Shown in pieces: positions 1 to 7,006 of a DNA stretch of 22,617 nucleotides. Each line of letters opens with the position of its first letter. Position 1 is the first letter of the stretch. The notes beneath the pieces are model-generated. The model was not told the origin of the DNA, ran no database searches, and worked only from the letters and a program-made list of their open reading frames with translations. Made by a program: the position numbers and the translations under genes. Origin of the DNA: RPQJ01 sp035691185 (GTDB lineage Bacteria > Pseudomonadota > Gammaproteobacteria > Steroidobacterales > Steroidobacteraceae); NCBI GenBank assembly GCA_035691185.1, contig DASSJN010000215.1, positions 1-22,617 on the forward strand, written 5' to 3'.

Positions 1-1203
1 GGCAGCGTTAGCGCGGGTGAGGGCAGCGGCGGCGCGGGTGAGGGCCTGATCGGAGCGCGCGTCGGCCTCGCCGAGGCCGACCTGCTGCTCGGCTGCGACC
101 TCGTCACGGCGGCAGAGAAGGACTCCATCTTCACGCTCGACCCCGGGCGCAGCCGGGCGGTGGTCAATTCCTGGCTGCAGCCGACGGCGCAGTTCCAGCT
201 CGACCCGTCCCTCGCACTCGACCGCGAGGCGGAGTTGCGGCCGATCCGTGCCGGCGTCGCGCCCGAACACCTGCACGCGCTCGACGCCACGAGCCTCGCG
301 CGCGACCTGCTCGGCAACACGCTCGGCGCCAATTTCCTGCTGGTCGGGTATGCGTTGCAGGCCGGCGGCCTGCCGCTGTCGCTCGCGGCGATCGAACGCG
401 CGATCGAGCTCAACGGACAGGCGGTCGAATTCAACAAGCGCGCACTCGCGCTCGGGCGACTGGCGGCGCACGACTGGGCGGCGCTCGAGGCGCTGCACGA
501 GTCGACTGCGCCGGCGCTCACGCCACGCGTCCCGGCGGCGCAGACGCTGGAGGCCATCACGCAGCGCCGCGTGGAGTTCCTGACCGAGTACCAGGACAGG
601 GCCTACGCGAGCCGCTACTACCGCCTGGTCCAGCGCGTGCGCGACGCCGAGCGTGAACAGGCACGGGGGCTCGACGGGCTTGCCGACGCCGTCGCGAGAA
701 ACTACTTCAAGCTGCTCGCATACAAGGACGAATACGAGGTGGGGCGGCTGCACAGCTCGCCTGCGTTCCGCGAGCAGCTCGAGCGCACGTTCGAAGGCGA
801 CTGGCAGCCACGCTTCCACCTCGCACCGCCCCTGCTGTCGCGACCCGACCCGCGGACCGGCCATGTGCGCAAGCGCGAATTCGGACCGTGGGTGCTGCAC
901 CTGTTCCGCGTGCTCGCGCGGCTGAAGCGCCTGCGCGGCACGGCGTTCGATCCGTTCGGCTGGCTGCCGGACCGCAAGCTCGAGCGTCGGTTGATCGCCG
1001 ACTACGAGCGGCTGGTCGACGAGATCCTGGCGCGTCTCGGGCCGGACAACCATGCCGTCGCGGTCGAGCTGGCGGCGTTGCCCGACCAGGTGCGCGGCTT
1101 CGGCCACGTGAAGCTGCGGCAGCTCGAGGCGGCGCGTAAACGGGAGGCCGAACTGCTGGTTCGACTGCGCGCCGAGATCGTCCCGGCGGCGGTTGCCGCC
1201 TGA
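1..1203 (+). CDS. Indolepyruvate ferredoxin oxidoreductase, C-terminal part (DUF6537 tail), 5'-truncated
   Basis: The open frame runs in from the left edge, so only the last 400 residues are visible. The ATG at 160 is internal, because the upstream codons continue the domain (EADLLLGCDLVTAAEK, then PGRSRAVVN). The early part matches the end of the gamma-type catalytic domain and the remainder matches the alpha-helical DUF6537 tail of the long fused enzymes. In this family a thiamine-diphosphate enzyme decarboxylates aryl-pyruvates such as indolepyruvate to aryl-acetyl-CoA and reduces ferredoxin; it is cytoplasmic and serves aromatic amino acid breakdown. The thiamine and iron-sulfur domains would lie upstream, outside the window. 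The visible start is a glycine/serine-rich insert encoded by a 21-base-period repeat. A short-chain dehydrogenase follows after 29 bases on the same strand. Confidence 0.88.
   Translation, partial: GSVSAGEGSGGAGEGLIGARVGLAEADLLLGCDLVTAAEKDSIFTLDPGRSRAVVNSWLQPTAQFQLDPSLALDREAELRPIRAGVAPEHLHALDATSLARDLLGNTLGANFLLVGYALQAGGLPLSLAAIERAIELNGQAVEFNKRALALGRLAAHDWAALEALHESTAPALTPRVPAAQTLEAITQRRVEFLTEYQDRAYASRYYRLVQRVRDAEREQARGLDGLADAVARNYFKLLAYKDEYEVGRLHSSPAFREQLERTFEGDWQPRFHLAPPLLSRPDPRTGHVRKREFGPWVLHLFRVLARLKRLRGTAFDPFGWLPDRKLERRLIADYERLVDEILARLGPDNHAVAVELAALPDQVRGFGHVKLRQLEAARKREAELLVRLRAEIVPAAVAA
11..45 (+). repeat. Direct repeat inside coding sequence
   Basis: The 14-base sequence GCGCGGGTGAGGGC occurs perfectly at 11-24 and 32-45, a period of 21 bases, so the frame is kept. 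It encodes two Ala-Gly-Glu-Gly units in the oxidoreductase. The array may extend left of the window. Confidence 0.8.
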
Positions 1204-1220
1204 TCGGGCGGCAGTCGCGC

Positions 1221-1226
1221 TAGGCT
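1221..1226 (+). promoter_or_regulatory. Possible -10 hexamer of a leaderless transcript
   Basis: TAGGCT lies six bases before the ATG of the short-chain dehydrogenase, and there is no Shine-Dalgarno sequence. That spacing would put the transcription start at or next to the A of ATG. No convincing -35 is seen. The same arrangement is found at 7994 and, on the minus strand, at 6867-6872. Confidence 0.35.
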
Positions 1227-1232
1227 TGCAGC

Positions 1233-2066
1233 ATGAAACTTCCCTCGATCCGCTTCGACGGCAGGACGGCGCTCGTCACGGGCGCTTCCAGCGGCATCGG
1301 CCGCGAGACCGCACTCGGCTTCGCGCGTGCCGGCGCCGACGTGGTGCTGGTGGCGCGACGCGCCGGCGAACTCGCGAAGGTCGCGAAGCTCGCGAAAGCG
1401 CACGGCGTGAAGACGCTCTGCGTCGCCACCGACGTCACCGACGCGACCTCGGTGGACGCCTGCTTTCGCAAGGCCGTCGCGCGTTTCGGTCACGTCGACA
1501 TCGTCGTCAACAATGCGGGCGTACTGATCCCGTCCCCCGTCGTGCGCATGGACCCCGCCGACCTGCAGCGCATGCTCGACGTCAACCTGTTCGGCGCGCT
1601 GCACGTCATGCAGGCCGCAGTGCGCCAGATGCGCCGCCAGGCCGACGGCGGCCACATCGTCAACGTCGCGAGCCTCGCGGGTCGCCGCGGCTATTCGCCG
1701 CTCGGCGGCTATTCGGCGACGAAATTCGCGCTGGTCGGCATGACGGAGGCGCTGCGCACGGAGCTCGGCGGCGAAAAGATCGCCGTCTCGCTCGTGCTGC
1801 CCGGCGTGATCGACACGCCGATGGCCGCCGCCGCGGCGTCCGACCCCGTCACGTCCGGCTTCTGGCCGAAGAAGCTGAACATGCCGCCCGCGTGGGTGGT
1901 CTGGGCCATCTTCGCGGCCGTGCGGCTGAAGCTGGCCGAAGTGGCCGTGCCGCCGGGCGGTGCACTGATCGAGAAGATCGCCTCGCTGACGCCGGGCACG
2001 GCCGACCGGCTCGTGCGCGGCGTCGTGAGCGTCGCACGTCGCACCGGGCGCGTGCCCGCCCGTTAG
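1233..2066 (+). CDS. Short-chain dehydrogenase/reductase (SDR)
   Basis: A 277-residue classical SDR with a single Rossmann fold. Visible motifs are the nucleotide-binding TGASSGIG (16-23), NNAG (93-96), and the catalytic tetrad N118, S147, Y160 and K164 (YSATK), followed by LPGVIDTP. The arginines after the second strand (R42, R43) favour NADP(H), which is an inference. The C-terminus is about 30 residues longer than a minimal SDR and rich in hydrophobic residues, as in SDRs of lipid metabolism. Its substrate cannot be read from sequence; a hydroxyacyl or ketone substrate fits the crotonase 13 bases downstream. Start chosen at the first ATG; there is no ribosome site but a TANNNT hexamer stands just upstream. 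Confidence 0.9.
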   Translation: MKLPSIRFDGRTALVTGASSGIGRETALGFARAGADVVLVARRAGELAKVAKLAKAHGVKTLCVATDVTDATSVDACFRKAVARFGHVDIVVNNAGVLIPSPVVRMDPADLQRMLDVNLFGALHVMQAAVRQMRRQADGGHIVNVASLAGRRGYSPLGGYSATKFALVGMTEALRTELGGEKIAVSLVLPGVIDTPMAAAAASDPVTSGFWPKKLNMPPAWVVWAIFAAVRLKLAEVAVPPGGALIEKIASLTPGTADRLVRGVVSVARRTGRVPAR

Positions 2067-2079
2067 AAAGGGAACACTC

Positions 2080-2916
2080 ATGTCCGAACCGTTCGCCCAC
2101 CTCGCGATCGAGCGCGACGACGGCGTCGCCACGCTGTGCCTCGACCGCGCCGAAAAGCTCAACGCGCTCCACCGCGCCCTGTGGCATTCGATTCCCGAGG
2201 CCGTCGCCGCGCTCGACCGCGACCCCGACGTGCGCGCGATCATCCTCACGGGCAAGGGCAAGGCGTTCTGCGCCGGCATCGATCTGGTCGACCACGCGCC
2301 GGGCCTCGCCAGCGCCGGCTCGCTGTCCGGCATCGAAGGCTCCCCGGTTGCGAAGCGCCGGCAGCTCTACGACGACATCCGCGCCTACCAGCGCACGGCC
2401 TCCTGTTTTGCGGAGACGAACAAGCCGGTGATCGCGGCCGTCCACGGCGCGTGCCTCGGCGCCGGTGTCGACCTGATCACGGCGTGCGACATCCGCCTCG
2501 CGTCGGCGGATGCGGTGTTCTCGGTGCGCGAGACGCGCATTGCCATGGTGGCGGACATCGGTTCGTTGCAGCGCCTGCCGCGCGTGATCGGCGACGGCCA
2601 CGCGCGCGAGTGGATCTTCACCGGCGCGGACTACGACGCGCAGCGCGCGCTCGACGTGCAGCTGCTCAACGCCGTGCTGCCCGACCGTGAAAGCATGCTT
2701 GCCCGGGCCCTGGACATGGCCCGTGCGATTGCCGCCAATTCCCCGCTTGCCGTGCAGGGCGCCAAGCAGGTGCTGGGCTTCGCGTCGCGGCGCGAGGTGG
2801 ATGCGAACCTGGATTACGTCGCGCTCTGGAATGCCGCGTTCCTGCACTCCGAGGACCTCGGCGAGGCCATGCAGGCGTTCCTGGAAAGGCGGCAGCCGAG
2901 CTTTCGCGGCCAGTAG
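2080..2916 (+). CDS. Crotonase-family protein, probable delta3,5-delta2,4-dienoyl-CoA isomerase
   Basis: A 278-residue enoyl-CoA hydratase/isomerase family enzyme. The CoA and oxyanion-hole motif CAGIDL is near residue 65 and GACLGAGVDL is at 123-132. Three acidic residues, D131, E151 and D159, occur in the contexts GVDLITACDIR, FSVRE and ADIGSLQRLPRVIG. These align with the three catalytic acids of eukaryotic ECH1 dienoyl-CoA isomerase, and ADxGxLQRLP is characteristic of that subgroup rather than of simple hydratases. The expected role is moving double bonds during beta-oxidation of unsaturated fatty acids. A good ribosome site (GAAAGGGA, 2066-2073) stands six bases before ATG. It is probably co-transcribed with the upstream dehydrogenase. 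The substrate remains an inference; hydratase activity is the alternative. Confidence 0.87.
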   Translation: MSEPFAHLAIERDDGVATLCLDRAEKLNALHRALWHSIPEAVAALDRDPDVRAIILTGKGKAFCAGIDLVDHAPGLASAGSLSGIEGSPVAKRRQLYDDIRAYQRTASCFAETNKPVIAAVHGACLGAGVDLITACDIRLASADAVFSVRETRIAMVADIGSLQRLPRVIGDGHAREWIFTGADYDAQRALDVQLLNAVLPDRESMLARALDMARAIAANSPLAVQGAKQVLGFASRREVDANLDYVALWNAAFLHSEDLGEAMQAFLERRQPSFRGQ

Positions 2917-2925
2917 CCGCGAAAG
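2901..2925 (+). terminator. Perfect hairpin overlapping the crotonase stop codon
   Basis: CTTTCGCGGC (2901-2910) and GCCGCGAAAG (2916-2925) form a perfect 10-base-pair stem with a 5-base loop that contains the start of the TAG stop. No T-run follows, so intrinsic termination is uncertain; it could instead protect the mRNA 3' end. Confidence 0.45.
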
Positions 2926-2927
2926 CC

Positions 2928-3023
2928 GTGTCTAGTGTCCAGTGTCTAGCGGTTAGTCGAGCCCAAGAGGCCGGCGTCACGCCGGCCCCTCGGCCTAGAC
3001 ACTAGACACTATCCACTAGACAC
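2928..3023. repeat. Heptamer-armed inverted repeat, copy 1
   Basis: The left arm holds tandem heptamers GTGTCTA, GTGTCCA, GTGTCTA and GCGGTTA (2928-2955). The right arm holds TAGACAC, TAGACAC, TATCCAC and TAGACAC (2996-3023). The arms pair at 23 of 29 positions. The core contains a stem GGCCGGCG/CGCCGGCC (2969-2976, 2980-2987) with a TCA loop. The element fills the gap between the convergent crotonase and fadD genes, ending five bases before the fadD stop. A related copy is at 16465-16572; both share GTGTCTAGCGGWTAGTCG. Confidence 0.85.
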
Positions 3024-3028
3024 TTTCC

Positions 3029-4738
3029 TCAGGCCGTCTGCGCCGCCTTCGCCGCCATCGGCGCATCGCGCAGTTCGCGCCGCAGGATCTTGCCGACGTT
3101 GGTCTTCGGCAGCTCGTCGCGGAACTCGACGTACTTCGGCTTCTTGTAGCCCGTGAGGTTCTGCTTGCAGAACTCCAGGAGCTGCTCCGCCGTCAGCGCC
3201 GGGTCCTTGCGCACGACGAAGACCTTCACGGCCTCGCCCGACTTCTCGTCCGGCACGCCGATCGCGGCGCACTCGACGACGCCGGGGTGCGTCGCGATCA
3301 CCGATTCGATCTCGTTCGGGTACACGTTGAAGCCCGAGACCAGGATCATGTCCTTCTTGCGGTCGACGATCCGGATGTAGCCGCGCTCGTCCATGATGCC
3401 GATGTCGCCCGATTTGAAGAAGCCGTCGGGTGTCATGACCTTCTCGGTCTCGTCCGGCCGGTTCCAGTAGCCCGCCATGACCTGCGGCCCCCGGATCGCG
3501 ATCTCGCCCGGCTGGCCGAGCGGCACCGGCAGCCCGGCGTCGTCGAGCATCACGATCTCCGTGTTCGGGAACGGTACGCCGATCGTGCCGTTGTACTCGG
3601 CGTTGTCGATCGGGTTGCAGGTCGCGACCGGCGACGTCTCGGACAAGCCGTAGCCTTCGATGATCGGCAGCCCGGTGATCGCCTTCCACTTGTCCGAGAC
3701 GGCCTTCTGCACGGCCATGCCGCCGCCGTTCGCGACCCGCAGGCTCGAGAAGTCGAGCTTGCGGAACTCCTCGTTCTCGCAGAGCGCGTTATAGAGGGTG
3801 TTGACGCCCGGGATCACGTTGAACTTGTACTTCGCCAGCTCCTTGACGAAGCCAGGGATGTCGCGCGGGTTGGTGATCAGCACGTTGAGGGTGCCGATGC
3901 GCATGCCGAACAGGCAGTTCACGACCAGCGCGAACACGTGGTAGAGCGGCAGCGCGCAGATGTACACGAACTGCTCCGGCACCGGGCCGCGAGAGGTGTC
4001 CTTGAGCGCCGGCACGATCCACGCTTCCATCTGCAGCACGTTGGCGACCAGGTTGCGGTGCGTCAGCGCGGCGCCCTTGGACACGCCGGTCGTGCCGCCG
4101 GTGTACTGCAGGAACGCCGTGTCCTGCGGCCCGACGCTGACCGGCTCGAGCTTGCGTCGCGCGCCGCTGTCGAGCGCTTCGGTGAAGCGAACGTGTCCCG
4201 GCAGAGAGAACTGCGGCACCATCTTGCGCAGCCTGCGCACGGCGAAGTTGACGATGGCGCCCTTCGGGAAGCCGAGCATCTCGCCGAGCGAGGCGACGAC
4301 GACGTGCTTCACCGCCGTCTTCGCGATGACCTGCTGCAGCGTGGCGGCGAAATTCTCGAGGATGACGATCGCCTCGGCGCCCGAATCCTTGAGCTGGTGC
4401 TCCAGTTCGCGCGGCGTGTAGAGCGGGTTCACGTTGACCACGACGTAGCCGGCGCGCAACACGCCGGCCAGCGCGATCGGGTATTGCACGACGTTCGGCA
4501 TCATGATCGCGACGCGCGCGCCACGCGCCAGGCCCTGCGACTGCAGCCACGCGCCGAAGGCCGCGGAATAGCGGTCGACGTCGGCGAACGTGAAGAACTT
4601 GTCCATGTACGCGTACGCATTGCGCGCCGCGTGCCTGCGGAAGCCCTCCTCGAGCAGCTCTACGAGCGAAGAGTATTGCGAGACGTCCACGTCGTGCGGG
4701 ACGCCCGGTGGATAGTGCTTGAGCCAGATGCGATCCAT
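3029..4738 (-). CDS. fadD: Long-chain fatty-acid-CoA ligase (FadD type)
   Basis: A 569-residue adenylate-forming enzyme that activates fatty acids to acyl-CoA with ATP, usually at the inner face of the membrane. The P-loop-like AMP-binding motif YTGGTTGVSKG is at 212-222, EGYGLSET at 361-368, the hinge and adenine region GDIGIMDERGYIRIVDRKKD at 444-463, and the catalytic lysine K550 in PKTNVGK. The length is typical of proteobacterial FadD. Start at ATG with GGGGGA seven bases upstream. It converges on the dehydrogenase/dienoyl-CoA isomerase pair, so the block could supply and process acyl-CoAs. It lies 47 bases after the cyclophilin gene on the same strand. The exact acyl chain range is not visible from the sequence. 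Confidence 0.93.
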   Translation of the reverse strand: MDRIWLKHYPPGVPHDVDVSQYSSLVELLEEGFRRHAARNAYAYMDKFFTFADVDRYSAAFGAWLQSQGLARGARVAIMMPNVVQYPIALAGVLRAGYVVVNVNPLYTPRELEHQLKDSGAEAIVILENFAATLQQVIAKTAVKHVVVASLGEMLGFPKGAIVNFAVRRLRKMVPQFSLPGHVRFTEALDSGARRKLEPVSVGPQDTAFLQYTGGTTGVSKGAALTHRNLVANVLQMEAWIVPALKDTSRGPVPEQFVYICALPLYHVFALVVNCLFGMRIGTLNVLITNPRDIPGFVKELAKYKFNVIPGVNTLYNALCENEEFRKLDFSSLRVANGGGMAVQKAVSDKWKAITGLPIIEGYGLSETSPVATCNPIDNAEYNGTIGVPFPNTEIVMLDDAGLPVPLGQPGEIAIRGPQVMAGYWNRPDETEKVMTPDGFFKSGDIGIMDERGYIRIVDRKKDMILVSGFNVYPNEIESVIATHPGVVECAAIGVPDEKSGEAVKVFVVRKDPALTAEQLLEFCKQNLTGYKKPKYVEFRDELPKTNVGKILRRELRDAPMAAKAAQTA

Positions 4739-4785
4739 GATTCAATCCCCCGTTCCGGATTCTGCTTCGCGCGGTGCTGCCTCGG

Positions 4786-5715
4786 TCAAGGCGGCGTGCG
4801 CGCGACGATCGGTACGTTACAGACATCGATGTAGCCCGCCGGCACGAGATACCAGTCGTCCCGGCGGTTGCGCCTCGCCTCGACGAGGGCGCGGAAACTC
4901 GCAGTGTCGGTGCGCATGACCTCGAGCGCCACGCGCCCGGGCGCCGGCACGTCGGCCGCGAGTCTGATGCTCGCGATCGACACGTGTCGTTCCGGCCTCT
5001 CGTAGAACCCGAGAGGCCCGGATCCACGCGGCAGCGTCGAGAGCAGTTCCATGCCCTGCACGACGCGCCCGACGAGCGCGATGTTGCGGTCGAGCTGCCG
5101 CGGCGCGTGGCCGGTGACGACGTAAAGTTCGGCGCCGCTGCCGCTGTCGGGCTCGTTGCCGCGCCCGGCGCCGACCATACCATAGCAATGCGCGAGCCAC
5201 GCTTCGCCGCGGGCCGGATCGCGGGCCGCCGGGAAGCCCTGGCTGAAGCCGACCTCGGGGGCGTAGCCGTCGCGGTCCGGAATGGGCTCGAACGGCAGCC
5301 CCGGGCCCGCCTTGACCGTGAATTCGGGCGGCACCCTGGCCTGCGCTTCGCCGAGGGAACGGTTGCCCTCGGGATCGCCCCACTGCACGACGAAGTTGTC
5401 CTGTGAGCGGACGATCGCGAGGCCGTCGAAATACTTCTGCCGGACGAGCGTACGCAGGTTCGCGGCGTGTCTCGGCGCGAATGCCGGCGCCAGCTCGATC
5501 ACCACGCGGCCAGCCGGCAACTGCACATAGAGCGTGTTTTCGGGATCGAGCGGGCGCCAGTCGGCAGCGGTCGTCGCGGCGAGCACCTCGCTCATCGTGC
5601 GGGCCGGTCCGGCAGCCGGCACCGCGCCAGTGGCAGGGGCCGTGCCCTGAGCCTGCGTCCCGCAGGCGATGAGCACCGCGACGCACGACACCGCAGCGCA
5701 GGTAACGGCCCTCAT
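4786..5715 (-). CDS. Exported cyclophilin-type peptidyl-prolyl isomerase, possible lipoprotein
   Basis: A 309-residue protein. The N-terminus (MRAVTCAAVSCVAVLIAC) is a signal peptide with a lipobox-like LIAC, giving a candidate lipidated C18; ordinary cleavage after TQA is an alternative. A cyclophilin domain follows from about residue 60: FDGLAIVR, then R103, F108 and Q111 in the position of the catalytic Arg-Phe-Gln triad, here in FVVQWGD instead of the usual QGGD. The protein is longer than minimal bacterial cyclophilins. Expected role: proline isomerisation in the periplasm. The start at 5715 is preferred over the upstream GTG at 5745 because it gives a clean signal peptide and an ATGA overlap with the stop of the preceding gene, which suggests translational coupling. 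Confidence 0.85.
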   Translation of the reverse strand: MRAVTCAAVSCVAVLIACGTQAQGTAPATGAVPAAGPARTMSEVLAATTAADWRPLDPENTLYVQLPAGRVVIELAPAFAPRHAANLRTLVRQKYFDGLAIVRSQDNFVVQWGDPEGNRSLGEAQARVPPEFTVKAGPGLPFEPIPDRDGYAPEVGFSQGFPAARDPARGEAWLAHCYGMVGAGRGNEPDSGSGAELYVVTGHAPRQLDRNIALVGRVVQGMELLSTLPRGSGPLGFYERPERHVSIASIRLAADVPAPGRVALEVMRTDTASFRALVEARRNRRDDWYLVPAGYIDVCNVPIVARTPP

Positions 5716-5939
5716 GATGCCTGCCGCGGCCCTAGGATGATCCACACCTGTTTCAGGCTCTCGGCCGCCTTGCGGCAGGCGTCGAGCGATTCCTCGAGCG
5801 ATTCGCGGGACTGCGCCTCGACCGACCCCGATTCGAGCATCATTTCGAGCTGCAGCACCGCAATGGACAATTCGTCGTTGACGTCGTGCAGCAGCTTGCG
5901 CACTTCCGGGACCTGGGTGTCGGGGATGCCGTGCGGCAT
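5712..5939 (-). CDS. Small protein resembling a histidine-kinase dimerisation/phosphotransfer hairpin
   Basis: A 75-residue protein that looks all-helical: helix 1 about 10-38 carrying LLHDVNDELSIAV with H18 followed by an acidic residue, and helix 2 about 44-68. The HDVNDEL box resembles the H-box of dimerisation domains (HDLNNLL type) and of phosphotransfer proteins of the Spo0B/ChpT kind, but no ATP-binding domain follows. It sits 12 bases after the receiver-MarR gene and its stop overlaps the cyclophilin start (ATGA). By inference it could take or hand on phosphoryl groups among the nearby receivers, or simply dimerise with a regulator. The resemblance is by eye and the function is unproven. 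Confidence 0.62.
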   Translation of the reverse strand: MPHGIPDTQVPEVRKLLHDVNDELSIAVLQLEMMLESGSVEAQSRESLEESLDACRKAAESLKQVWIILGPRQAS

Positions 5940-5951
5940 GCGGGCGTGTCC

Positions 5952-6860
5952 TCAGTTCGGAACCAGGGCCGTGCGCGCGAACCCCTCGAGGAACAGCTGC
6001 ATGCGCGCCATGCCTTCCGGGGTGAGCTCGACGTAGGTGCGCCGGCGGTCCGCCGGATCCGGCATGCGGGCGGCCAGGCCGCCCTGGATCAGGTCCTCGA
6101 TGCGCCGCAACGCCGTCGTCATCGGGCTTTTCGAGGAAAGCGCCAGGCTCGTGACCGACAGGTGCTGCCCGGCCAGCCGCGCTCGCATGAGTTCCGCCAG
6201 CATTTCCCAGGCAGGCTCCGGCATGACGGCTTCGCCGAAGATGCTCGAGCGCGCCTCCTGCAGCTTCTGCAGCAGCTTGAGCGTGCGCAGGCTGGCATCC
6301 TCGGGCCGGGCCGGGCTGCCCTGCCCGGCGTTGCCGCCGCCCTGCTGGCCCGCGCCGTGTTCGATGGTGCGCCGCATGTCCTCGGCGAGCGCCTTGGCCG
6401 TGTCCGCGATCTGCTGCAGTTCGCGCGCACCGGGCGAATCACCCGTCGTGGCGCGCACCTTGCGGATGCTCTCGGCGCGCGTCAGGGCGTGCTGGACCGC
6501 CTCGCGCAGCGTCTTCGGCTCGATCGGCTTGAACAGGTAGTCGCTGGCCTCGAGCCGCATGGCCGCCACGGCGGTCTCGAGCGAGGCCTGGCCGGTCACC
6601 AGCAGCAGCTGCAGCCACGGCCGGTCTGCGAAATCGCGACGCACGGTGCCGAGGAACTCGATCCCGTCCGTCGTCGGCATGTAGATGTCGCTGACGACGA
6701 CGTCGATTTCCGGCGCGACCCTGAGGACGTCGAGCGCTTCGGCCGCCGACTCGGCCGTCTTGCAGGCGATGGCGCTGCTGCCCAGGACGCGCGACATCAA
6801 TCGCAGCGCGCGCACTTCATCGTCGACGACGAGGACTCGGGCGGGTGCCACGGCTTCCAT
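5952..6860 (-). CDS. Response regulator with receiver domain and MarR-type winged helix
   Basis: A 302-residue protein. Residues 7-125 are a receiver domain: acidic pair D13/D14, phosphoacceptor D58 in VSDIYMP, T89 and K111 (LFKPIEP). A flexible Gly/Gln-rich linker (about 140-190) follows, then a winged-helix domain (195-300) with SVTSLA...SPMTTALRRIEDLI as the recognition region and DPADRRRTYVELTPEG (268-283) as the wing, which is the MarR hallmark. Receivers usually carry OmpR, NarL or Fis-type output, so this pairing is uncommon. The likely role is a phosphorylation-controlled DNA-binding repressor or activator; the target is unknown. A TANNNT hexamer lies six bases upstream of ATG. The histidine-hairpin gene follows 12 bases later. 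Confidence 0.88.
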   Translation of the reverse strand: MEAVAPARVLVVDDEVRALRLMSRVLGSSAIACKTAESAAEALDVLRVAPEIDVVVSDIYMPTTDGIEFLGTVRRDFADRPWLQLLLVTGQASLETAVAAMRLEASDYLFKPIEPKTLREAVQHALTRAESIRKVRATTGDSPGARELQQIADTAKALAEDMRRTIEHGAGQQGGGNAGQGSPARPEDASLRTLKLLQKLQEARSSIFGEAVMPEPAWEMLAELMRARLAGQHLSVTSLALSSKSPMTTALRRIEDLIQGGLAARMPDPADRRRTYVELTPEGMARMQLFLEGFARTALVPN

Positions 6861-6866
6861 GCTGAA

Positions 6867-6872
6867 AATTTA
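6867..6872 (-). promoter_or_regulatory. Possible -10 hexamer (TAAATT) for the receiver-MarR gene
   Basis: On the minus strand TAAATT is followed by six bases and then ATG, in the only AT-rich patch of the 146-base gap (6861-7006). This fits a leaderless transcript. No clear -35 is seen, and nothing else is recognised in the rest of that gap. Confidence 0.4.
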
Positions 6873-7006
6873 CAACGCGCAAGCCGGATACGACAGTCCG
6901 CACAGCACGCAGTTCGCGGCTCCCCGCAAGGGGGTCGCGCGCCGAAGCATCCGATCCGGTCGCGTCGCCGCTCCGGCCCGCCTCATCCGGTTTAACGTCG
7001 TGACGG

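Noticed and set aside
2928..3023. The heptamer arrays as a CRISPR array
   Set aside because: Units are 7 bases with no spacers, are arranged as an inverted repeat, and there are no cas genes.
3287..4834. Long plus-strand open frame opposite fadD
   Set aside because: Composition typical of antisense GC-rich frames, and it overlaps a complete acyl-CoA synthetase.
5943..5951. Receiver-MarR gene and the 75-residue protein as one frameshifted kinase
   Set aside because: Each has its own start and stop with a 12-base gap, and the MarR domain is complete at its C-terminus, so a split gene is unlikely.
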